64,000 bases of DNA, from contig CM064571.1 of NCBI GenBank assembly GCA_032716605.1, forward strand, positions 14,206,751-14,270,750, given 5' to 3'. Shown in pieces: positions 33,960 through 41,958 of the stretch; position 1 is the first letter of the stretch, and each line of letters begins with the position of its first letter. The stretch is from Paralithodes platypus. Its lineage: Eukaryota; Arthropoda; Malacostraca; Decapoda; Lithodidae. Both the position numbers and the translations under genes were made by a program. Under the pieces are notes generated by a model, which was given only the letters and a program-made list of their open reading frames with translations, had not been told where the DNA came from and did no database searches.

Positions 33960-34066
33960 AAACTCAATTAATTAAATCAACAAATACCTGTGGCACTCCA
34001 AGGACTCGAACCCAGGACACTCACACCGAAATACCGCGCACTTATGTATTACGCTATCAAGACAGT
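33960..34066 (-). repeat. Possible tRNA-derived SINE head
   Basis: On the minus strand a tRNA-like stretch has TAGCGTAATA resembling an A box and an exact B box GGTTCGAGTCC about 50 bases later. The T-arm is only partly paired and no anticodon arm is convincing, so it is not a functional tRNA gene. It lies within the insertion that splits the 33430-35365 LINE. Confidence 0.45.
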
Positions 34067-34190
34067 TAAAGAAATATGCACAAGCCTACGATTTATTATG
34101 CCATTCCGAATCCTGCACATTAATCTGAGCATGTACATATATTACAACTGCGCTATGGAAGCCTAATGTATAGACAAATGGAAGGAGTAA

Positions 34191-34636
34191 TTAACCCGTC
34201 CAGCCCCGGCTAGTTTTGTAATGTTTGTTCACCAGAACCCGGCCGGTTTTCAAAAAATTGTTTTATTCCAGAAACAATAGCGAATGGGTTAGGAATGAAG
34301 GAAAAACCACGAAAAACCGCTCAAAAAGCTTAAAGAATGGTCCTACAGAGCCCCCGAAAACGTATTTTACAAGAGTAAAAAATTGAAGGCAATTACCCCA
34401 AAAAACCAGGTTATTGCGCGCTCACGCGCACGCACGTGGACTTTGAGAGTTTTCAACCATCGGCACGGTTGCGTGGGATACGTACACAGTTCCCATACAA
34501 ATCTGAGCCCTCTTGAGTGGCTACACCTGAGGTTACGGTCGGCGCAATTAGGGTGACGCGCCAGGCGCGTCTCTGGGGCTGTGCGTTACATACATCGCCG
34601 ACGCGTCAGGCGCGTCGCTGGGGCTGAACGGGTTAA
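34191..34636. mobile_element. TTAA MITE family 4
   Basis: TTAA is at both ends, with terminal repeats TTAACCCGTCCAGCCCC and, inverted from the right, TTAACCCGTTCAGCCCCAGC. Near the right end two direct GACGCG(C/T)CAGGCGCGTC blocks lie ~50 bp apart, each followed by (T/G)CTGGGGCTG. No coding capacity. Confidence 0.8.
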
Positions 34637-35365
34637 TACAAGGATGCACTGTGCCCCTGTACAGAGCAAGAAGCGGTGCAGGGGTAAAGAACCCCTTGAG
34701 GCGGATGAGCACATCCAACTTCTAGGAAGCCGTTTTAGCAAGAGTGGTAATATGGTCCTTCCAAGAGACATCAGAAGAAAAAGAGACACTGAGAATACTG
34801 AGAGAAGATGAAGGGTTGATTTTTGTATTGTTAAAGTATAAGGGATAGTCCTCTGGGAGTTCCGGACGGGTAGATAGATGGAGAAATTGGGTTTTGGAAG
34901 CATTAATGGCAACAAGGTTTTCTCTGGCCCAATTGGAAATGGTAGTTAGATCAGAAGATAAGTTGTATATGGCTTATTTACGTTTGTTTTGGGGGGATTG
35001 CTTGCTGGGGCATTCTGGAAAACTAGTTGAATAATGTAAGGTAGAGTCGTTTGCATATAAATAGATAGGAATGGAGGTACAGTTGAGAAGATCATTTATG
35101 AATATTAGAAAGATAATTGGAGATAGGACAGAACCCTGAGGAACACCGGAGTTGATAGGGTGAGGAAGTGAACGATGACCGTCCACAACAGCAGCTATGG
35201 AACGTTTGGAAAGGAAGTTTGAGATAAAGGCACAGATGAAGGGATAGAAACCGAAGGAGGTTAGTTTAGAATATGGAGATTTGTGCCTGACTCTATCGAA
35301 GGCCTGCGATATGTCGATATAGAAAGTACTGAGAACATACGGAGTAGATGGCAAGTCGCTGAAAA

Positions 35366-36398
35366 CAGTGAAGATCATGTATGAGGGCGCAAAGACGTCA
35401 GTATGTGTGGAAAATTAACAGAGCGAGTTCTTTGATCTGCATGTTGGGTTAAAGCATGGGTGTGTGATGTCCCCATTGTTGTTCAATTTATATATGGATG
35501 GAGTCTTGAAAGAAATACAAGGAAGAGCAGTGGATGCTGTTGTACTGCTGATAAGGGAAAGAAACAACTCGAAGTTGCCTGTACTGCTGTTTGCCGACGA
35601 TACAGTTTTGATATGCGATAGTGAATAGGAATTGCAGGGTCTGGTAAATATGTTTCGAACAGAGTGTGAACAACGGAATCTTCAGGTAAATGCGGGGAAG
35701 AGCAAGGTTATGGTCTTTGAAAAGGGTGCAGCTATAGAGTGTGAGGTGAGGTTGAACGGTCAGGCTATGGAGAATGTCAGCTCATTTAAGTATTTGGGCA
35801 GTGTGTTGAGTAAGGATGGGATTATGGATGAAGAAGTGTGGGAGAGGATGCAACAAGGGAAGAGGTTTGTAGGAATGCTGAAAGCAGTAACAAGAAATAG
35901 GGTGGTCAGCATGGAAGTAAAGAAATCCTTGCATGTCAGTGTGGTAATCTAGATATTGACTTACGGGAGAGAAGCATGGACATTGTTGGAGAGACACAAA
36001 CCAAGAGTAAGAGGGGTGGAAAGTAGTTATTTGAGAAGTACGTGCAGAGTTACATGGAGGGATAGACAGACGAATGAGGAAGTACGAGAGTGGTGTGGTG
36101 TGGACGTAGATGTGCTGGAAAGTGTGAAAAGGAACACCTTGAGATGGTTCAGCCATGTGGAATGTATGGGAAGTGAGAGAATGAATAAGAGAGTGTACAA
36201 GAGTGAGATGGAAGGACAGAGAGGGAGAAGTAGAGCAAGAGAGAAGTGGAAGGATGGAGATAAGAAGCATATGAGTGAAAGCGGTGCTGGATAGGAGGAG
36301 GGGCATTGACTGACTGTGGACAGAGGTGCATGGGGGTGTTTCATTCGTGGCCACCCCTTCGGGGATCACGGTGTTCGGCAATAAATAGATAGATAGAT
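35366..36398 (+). mobile_element. RTE-type LINE copy 3, 5'-truncated
   Basis: The plus strand is homologous to the RTE C-terminal half. It begins at KIMYEGAKTS, then HVGLKHGCVMSPLLFNLYMD, LLFADDTVL-like sequence (35580-35610) with an adjacent stop, VNAGKSKVMVFEKG (35632-35952) and RGVESSYLRSTCRVTWRDRQ (35956-36294). It ends in GCCACCCCTTCGGGGATCACGG and a (TAGA)n tail at 36382-36398. Several stops. It is head-to-head with the LINE on its left. Confidence 0.8.
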
Positions 36399-36561
36399 TT
36401 AGGTATAACTTACTGGATCAGTAGATTTGCAGACGATACCAAAATGAGGAGCATAATAGATTCGGATGGTGACATAAAATGTTGCCAAAGAGATCTAGGT
36501 ACTTTACATGAATGGTAGATAAAATTGACAGGTGAGTTTCAAAATTGATAATTGAAAGGCA

Positions 36562-37433
36562 TTAACTTGAGGGCTGCTAGACCCCCCTAGGACTCACCAT
36601 CAACAAGGCCGATTTGGCGACTACCAAAACGCAACAAAAACCATATTATCGTGTAGGAAATTCAATTCCTCATTCAACCATACTGTATATACACTGTATA
36701 TATGAATACCAAAAAGGTGCGTGGTTGAGGTTTTACGGTGGTTCGTAGCTGAAAATGTGGCGCGAAATTGGCAACGAGCGGCCATGCGTATGTGCGCATT
36801 GGTCTGGTGGAGGGAGGAAATGGGAGGAGCAAGGTGGAGGCAAGATGGTGGGCATTAACCCATTGGCTGCGGGTGAAGTTTCAGAATGCATAGGCAATTT
36901 AGAGCCATTTCCAGGCTTTAAAAGCCTGTAAAAGCCGCAGAAATCGAGTGTCAGTGGGCGGGAGCGTGAGGGACCTCCGTCCGACCCTCAGAGCAGCCAG
37001 CCGCTCACTGAGGTAGACTGTGGTCTTGCACGGCTGTCTCGACAGTGTTGCCGAGCGAGCAAGAGCTAATAATTTAGCGAGTTTTCCCGAATGTCTATGG
37101 CAACGCAGCGGGTGAACCCCGCCACCTACGAAGCTCGTTCTGGTGTCATTTTGATGCTATTTTCGCCTAGTTTTCGGCAGAATACAGTTCATTTAATGCA
37201 GATACTTGATTAATCATTCAGGAGTGCCTGAATATGCGCTAAATAGCACAAATAAGCCCGCAGCGTAAGGGTTTAATGTCATTGGAAGATCACCTCATAA
37301 ACCCTGACAGTGACACTTCTTGTTTTTGTTATTTGGAGTGTTTTGGTACATGTTTGACACCTCTTCTTCCAAGATGAGCATTGCAGCCCATCAGTAAAAC
37401 ATCTCGAGAGGATTGTCACAGCCGCTAGGTTAA
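36562..37433. mobile_element. TTAA element family 6 carrying a nested TTAA MITE
   Basis: The left end is TTAACTTGAGGGCTGC; the right end, inverted, is TTAACCTAGCGGCTG. Deleting the element with one TTAA rejoins CR1 sequence (TTGAAAGGCA-TTAA-GGATAGGGAAG, compare TGCAAGGTAATAAAGATGGGG at 55448). It is interrupted at 36855-37276. Confidence 0.65.
36855..37276. mobile_element. TTAA MITE family 5, nested
   Basis: The left end is TTAACCCATTGGCTGCGGG; the right end, inverted, is TTAAACCCTTACGCTGCGGG. TTAA is present at both edges (36855-36858, 37273-37276). It has no coding capacity. It lies inside the family 6 element. Confidence 0.75.
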
Positions 37434-37524
37434 GGATAGGGAAGTTGATTATAGATGCAAAATATATGCTAGTAAATGTATAGTTTGTAACTCAGGCTGT
37501 GAAAAGGATATGTAAAAGGATATG

Positions 37525-38961
37525 TGTCAGAATTTACAAAAAGTATCTGACATAAACGATAAAATTATCCGAAGTGAAAAAATGCTACTCCTACTCGTTA
37601 GAGGAGAGGATCCCTTAGGGAAGGATAGTTTATCGATATATGATATTAATTTAATCCGTTAATCATTAATGAACAGAAATATATTTGAATACCCATAGCG
37701 AAAGCTAATTATGGGTTATTCTACAAACAAAGCAATGAATCTCTACGGATTCATAGATTCAGAATAGTTATATCTGTTTTGTAATTTTGATAAATATAAG
37801 CATTTAAATATTATAAATGCTTCGAATCCTCAAATTTTGCTAATGGTTCTAAACTTAGTGATAAATATGAAAACAAGAGATTCGAATCTTGTTTCACAAA
37901 CGAGAGATTCGACTCTTGGTCCACAAACGTATTATTGGTGCTGTACCTTTAGCTTTAGTTTTTCGTTTGGTGAGCGATAAATATAGCAAATAAATGAAAT
38001 AAAGCTCTCAAATATTTAGAGACGGCAGTATCAACCTAGCAGTTACCGTGAACAGATCTCCTTAACCCTCTCCGATATATGACGCAATTTTGAGCCTATT
38101 AGGGATACTTTAAAGCCTTTATTACCATCAGGGGTATTTAGAAACCTTTAGTTTAGTTACTTCAACCTCTGCAGTTGTCTTTGAGTTAGCTGTGGGCAGA
38201 AAACTAATTTTGGAGAGGTAATTATAAGAGTGAGAGAACTCTATTTCTTATTGCTAATCTGGCAACCTCTGTGTCATATGAGTCTGAAGGGGTTAATAGT
38301 TCATGGATTATACTGGAGGGTTAAACATCGCACACGACTAATTCTTAAATCGTGTGTATACAGCTAAGTCCTTCTATGTTTGTCTTTAAATTATTCTATG
38401 ATCATTATGGACAAACTAGTTAGGCTGTTCGACAATACATTATTGACCAATATGTTGAGTTAGGACGATTTGCTGTTTAATTTCGGGTCGTATTAAGTCA
38501 ACATAAATACGTATTCGTTATGAAGCGTGACCTCCAAAAAACAACAGGTAACTATAATTATAACCTGTAATTTCGTTATAGTTTTCTCTTGTAATTTCTT
38601 AAAATAATTCAGATATAACTAATTTAGTTGCGCATATTTCGTGAATTAAATTGCTTTTACATTCTTTACAGTTACTTGACCATTTGCCACCTACGCCTCC
38701 CTCGCTAAAGATAAGTCCACGATTCCCGATAAACAAGTAATATCTTTCCTTTGTCAGTCTAATTGTTCATATTGTTGTCTCCTCCAGCTGAGCTCTTTAT
38801 GCGCAGATTAGACTGATTATCCGTTTCACAGAACGCTATTTATCTGTGTGGTCCTTCGTAATAAATTCAATAGACCTAGAAAAATTGTGGTGAAGGGTAA
38901 GATTCGAAGGCCAGGAATTTGGGTAGGTCGGTTTCTGGAATACCTTGAGATATTTTCCACA
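37525..38961 (+). repeat. BEL 5' LTR, containing a MITE
   Basis: It equals the 3' LTR except for a 231-bp TTAA MITE (38062-38296) and scattered differences, including a 4-bp CCTC indel near 38700. It probably holds the promoter and polyadenylation signals, but I cannot place the transcription start. Confidence 0.95.
38062..38296. mobile_element. TTAA MITE family 3, copy in the BEL 5' LTR
   Basis: It starts TTAACCCTCTCCGATATATG and ends with the inverted TTAACCCCTTCAGACTCATA. The other LTR has the empty site CTCCTTAATAGTTC (45516-45529), so this insertion post-dates integration of the BEL element. A second copy is at 61378-61612. Confidence 0.95.
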
Positions 38962-38969
38962 GTTTTTTA

Positions 38970-38987
38970 TGGTCCTTCGAACCGGAT
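38970..38987 (+). promoter_or_regulatory. BEL primer-binding site, tRNA-Tyr type
   Basis: TGGTCCTTCGAACCGGAT lies 8 bases after the 5' LTR. Its complement is the 3' end of a metazoan tRNA-Tyr (…CCGG-Y-TCGAAGGACCA). The match is from my knowledge of tRNA-Tyr, not a search. Confidence 0.75.
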
Positions 38988-39036
38988 TTAGTTACAAAAT
39001 ATCGTGCGAACTTTTCAACTAAAAAGTTGAGTGGTA

Positions 39037-39577
39037 ATGTCGAAGTTTACGTTGGTTTTAGGCGGTCATTCAAATTTACCTGATAACTTAACGAACGTAA
39101 ATGACACATATTTCAATTTGTAAAGTAAAGGGTGCTAAATTATCAGATTTCTGGCAACATACCTTGTTTCATTCAATGAGGGAAAACCCTCATGATTTAG
39201 CCATTTTATTTCTCGGCGGGAATGATAATATATGATGGATGTAAACCCAAAGATATTTTAAATGAGATTTTGCGTATTGGCGATCATCTACAAAGCCTCA
39301 ATACCAATGTTGTTATTGTAGCCATTGAACCAAGGGATTATCTACCGGGAAACAGATTCGAAGTAAGTCCATCCACATACACTCGTGTGTCCAACCAGAT
39401 AAACCTGAAATTGGGCAAGCTGTTAAGGAGAAAAAATATTCGGCGAATTCAGTTTGGAGCACAGCCATTCCGCCAAGGCCATAGTAAGGATGGTGTTCAT
39501 TTTACTTTAACCACTAAGGCTCTTATTCAGCTAAAGTTAAGAAACTGTATTCTCCATCATATGAATTCACGACAGTA
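39037..39577 (+). pseudogene. SGNH-hydrolase-like leader frame before BEL gag, two frameshifts
   Basis: Three overlapping-frame pieces carry, in order, the conserved blocks of an SGNH/GDSL hydrolase. Piece 1 (39037-39123) has LVLGGHSNL, a block-I-like turn with Ser. Piece 2 (39119-39229) has ILFLGGNDN, the G-x-N-D block III. Piece 3 (39222-39577, open 118 codons) ends with KDGVHFT, the D-x-x-H block V. Frameshifts lie near 39120 and 39221-39232. The protein would be ~180 residues and stops 11 bases before the gag ATG. A SGNH domain is known in CR1 ORF1, and one is present at 50210 in this window, but sequence similarity between the two is slight. A role in the BEL element is unknown to me. 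It may be a captured gene or a normal leader ORF of this lineage. Confidence 0.6.
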
Positions 39578-39588
39578 AATCCTTAACC

Positions 39589-41958
39589 ATGTCTGTGTCA
39601 CAAGCTATGTTATCTTTGCGCACCTATAAAAGACACATTACAAGAGCAGTCAACAATATAGATACCATCTTGTCTAAGCCAACTTTAGATAAGAAAAGTC
39701 TACAACTAGCTAAGGAGTTTTTACGTTCAAAATGGCCAGGTTATGAAAAGGCTTATAACACTCTTGAAGCCAAATTACTTGAAGGAGGAGAAGAAGTCGA
39801 AAAAGAAATTGAGAAGGCTCAAAATGATTACTATGAAGTATGGGAGACATATCAAGCTAAAGTAGTGGAATGTATGGAGCATATAGACTCGGAAAGTAAT
39901 ATTTCAAAGATGAAAGAACATTCCGCAGCCACGAGCAGGCCTAGGCTTCCTGCTATTAGTCTACCTGTATTTTCTGGAGAATACACAGAATATGAATCAT
40001 TTCTTGATCAGTTTCAGTCCCAGGTAGGTTCAAGAGCAGACTTGGAGCCTGTAATGAAGCTACAGTACTTGAAGTCGCAACTGCAAGGAAGCGCTTTACA
40101 GCTAATACAAGAACTGGCTTCCACTTCAGATAACTATACAAATGCTCTTGATATACTAAAGGAGACATACGGCGACAAAGAAAGATTGAAAAGAGCAATA
40201 TTTTACAAAATGATGGATTTAGATTCTCTACACCCTACTAAATCTGAGCTTGAGAAGTTCAGAGTATCGATGTTCAACATGACAAGAAGTCTTGCAAATA
40301 AACATGAATACGCCTGCTGTGAGTGGATGGTTGCAGCTATCTTTCAGAGGAAACTTCCAAGTGTAACAGTAAGGCAGTTATACCTCAAATATGGAAATAA
40401 CTTCTTTACAATTGATCAGTTAAATGAAGGTATAAGAGATTTTGTTACACACATGGAAGTAGAAGACTTAACCAAAGTGAATAACAAAAGGTCAGAGGCT
40501 CACATCAGTCATCAGCAAGCACATAAACAACGAGAGGATACCAAAGAAATTGGTTCATACTGCTCCAAAGGAATTAAGTCGAGCGATAAGAAGACAAAAG
40601 CAAACCCTAAAAGGAATTTCAATTGCGTGTACTGTGACAAAGAACATCTAGCTAGCGATTGTGAGTTCTATAACACCTTAGCAAAAAGGAGAGCGCGACT
40701 TTTAGAACTCAAAAGATGTACAAGATGTCTCCGTGCAAAACATGAATACTCTAGCTGTCCAACAGAAATAAGAATGTGTAACAGGTGTAAGAAAGGAAAT
40801 CACCATTCAGCTTTATGCTGTGTCGATAAAGGGAAAGCAAGAAACCCAGCAAACAACGCTCAACCACATACAACAAAGGAAACAGCGCAACAAACTGTAC
40901 TGTCGGTTAAAGGAAACACTCAGACCAGCTCCACAGCCTTACCAACAAGCACAGTGATCATCAGTGACTCAAACAGGGGAAATAAATCCAACGCAGAAGT
41001 CCGAGCTTTCTTTGATCAGGGATCCCAAGTTAGCTTCATTAAGCGCAGTTTGGCTGAGAAATTAGACCTGACAATCTGTGGCCACAAGGAACTGTCAGTG
41101 TCTGGATTCTTAGTCACTCGTGATTATGAGAGATATGATATGGTTAAAGTAGTGGTTAAGTTGGGAAATCAACGAAAGCGAATTATTGCTGTTGTAATGG
41201 AGGACCTTCCTGATAAAATATCCATTCCTGGTCTCTGTAAAACTGCCACAAAATTGAGGTCTCGAGGAGTTAAACTGGCTGATAAGTTTATAAGAAGTGA
41301 CCTAGTTGAAGGAATTGATGTGGTTGTAGGAAGTGATTACTATGGAGAGTTTATAAATGGTCTTACTGAAATTGATAATGTAAAACTGTGCAGTAGCTCT
41401 GGAGGTTATCTAATATATGGAAAAATTGCAAGTGATGAAATGAACAAACGGCAAACCACCGCTGTGGTAGCCAGACTGTGTACAGAAATTTCTCCTACTG
41501 AAGTTAGCCAAATGATGGAAGAGGAACAAATACCCATACACAAGTTGTGGGATCTGGACACAATCGGCATTAATCCCAGTAAACCAGCCCCCGAGGATTG
41601 TTTAACTTACAGGAATTATCTGGATTCGGTACAATACCATGATAAGCAGTACTGGGTCAGACTACCGTGGAAGGTGGATTGCCCATCCTTGCCAAACAAT
41701 TATGGGATGGCTTTAGGACAGCTTAAGAGTCTAACCAACTCATTAAAGAAAGACAATAATCTCAATGTTTACGATGAAATCATCAAGTCTCAAGTGGAAA
41801 ATGTCTTCATTGAAAAGGTTGACTCAGCAGATAAGAATGAAAACACTCATTATCTTCCTCATCATGGTGTTAAAAAGGATAGTGTTACAACACCTCTTCG
41901 GATAGTGTTCAATTGTAGTGCCAAGAGAAAGGTAGTGTTTCACTTAATGATTGTTTAA
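39589..41958 (+). CDS. BEL gag-protease and start of RT (first frame of gag-pol)
   Basis: This 789-codon frame starts at ATG 39589 in ACCATGT context. It contains the BEL-type gag domain (DUF1759-like: RLPAISLPVFSGEYTEYESF, residues ~120-250), then three zinc knuckles: CVYCDKEHLASDC (C-x2-C-x3-H-x4-C), CTRCLRAKHEYSSC and CNRCKKGNHHSALC. The aspartic protease follows with AFFDQGSQVSFIKRSLAEK; the usual D-S/T-G is D-Q-G here. The frame then enters the RT N-terminus (RIVFNCSAK). It loses frame near 41930 and ends at 41958, where the downstream pol frame takes over. BEL elements usually have one fused gag-pol frame, so this is most simply a one-base frameshift. Confidence 0.9.
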   Translation: MSVSQAMLSLRTYKRHITRAVNNIDTILSKPTLDKKSLQLAKEFLRSKWPGYEKAYNTLEAKLLEGGEEVEKEIEKAQNDYYEVWETYQAKVVECMEHIDSESNISKMKEHSAATSRPRLPAISLPVFSGEYTEYESFLDQFQSQVGSRADLEPVMKLQYLKSQLQGSALQLIQELASTSDNYTNALDILKETYGDKERLKRAIFYKMMDLDSLHPTKSELEKFRVSMFNMTRSLANKHEYACCEWMVAAIFQRKLPSVTVRQLYLKYGNNFFTIDQLNEGIRDFVTHMEVEDLTKVNNKRSEAHISHQQAHKQREDTKEIGSYCSKGIKSSDKKTKANPKRNFNCVYCDKEHLASDCEFYNTLAKRRARLLELKRCTRCLRAKHEYSSCPTEIRMCNRCKKGNHHSALCCVDKGKARNPANNAQPHTTKETAQQTVLSVKGNTQTSSTALPTSTVIISDSNRGNKSNAEVRAFFDQGSQVSFIKRSLAEKLDLTICGHKELSVSGFLVTRDYERYDMVKVVVKLGNQRKRIIAVVMEDLPDKISIPGLCKTATKLRSRGVKLADKFIRSDLVEGIDVVVGSDYYGEFINGLTEIDNVKLCSSSGGYLIYGKIASDEMNKRQTTAVVARLCTEISPTEVSQMMEEEQIPIHKLWDLDTIGINPSKPAPEDCLTYRNYLDSVQYHDKQYWVRLPWKVDCPSLPNNYGMALGQLKSLTNSLKKDNNLNVYDEIIKSQVENVFIEKVDSADKNENTHYLPHHGVKKDSVTTPLRIVFNCSAKRKVVFHLMIV

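Larger units (their letters stand above)
33430..35365 (-). pseudogene. Jockey-like LINE RT, minus strand, interrupted
   Basis: From 35378 the minus strand encodes FYIDISQAFDRVRHKSPYSK (RT catalytic motif A), SGVPQGSVLSPIIFLIFIND (motif B') and IYLYANDSTLHYS (motif C, with Asn where the first Asp of ADD is expected). It continues through NASKTQFLHLSTRP and DVSWKDHITTLA to GTVHPCI at ~34640. A ~700-bp insertion (33929-34636) separates this from EYCLHVRGGSSHTALLDKVE and RRNVASLSLFYRYYNNQCSS (33917-33681). The 3' trailer matches the LINE tail at 20774-21016. There are stops and frameshifts. Confidence 0.75.

Noticed and set aside
33960..34066. A functional tRNA gene
   Set aside because: Only the B box is convincing; arms do not pair and no anticodon loop is clear.
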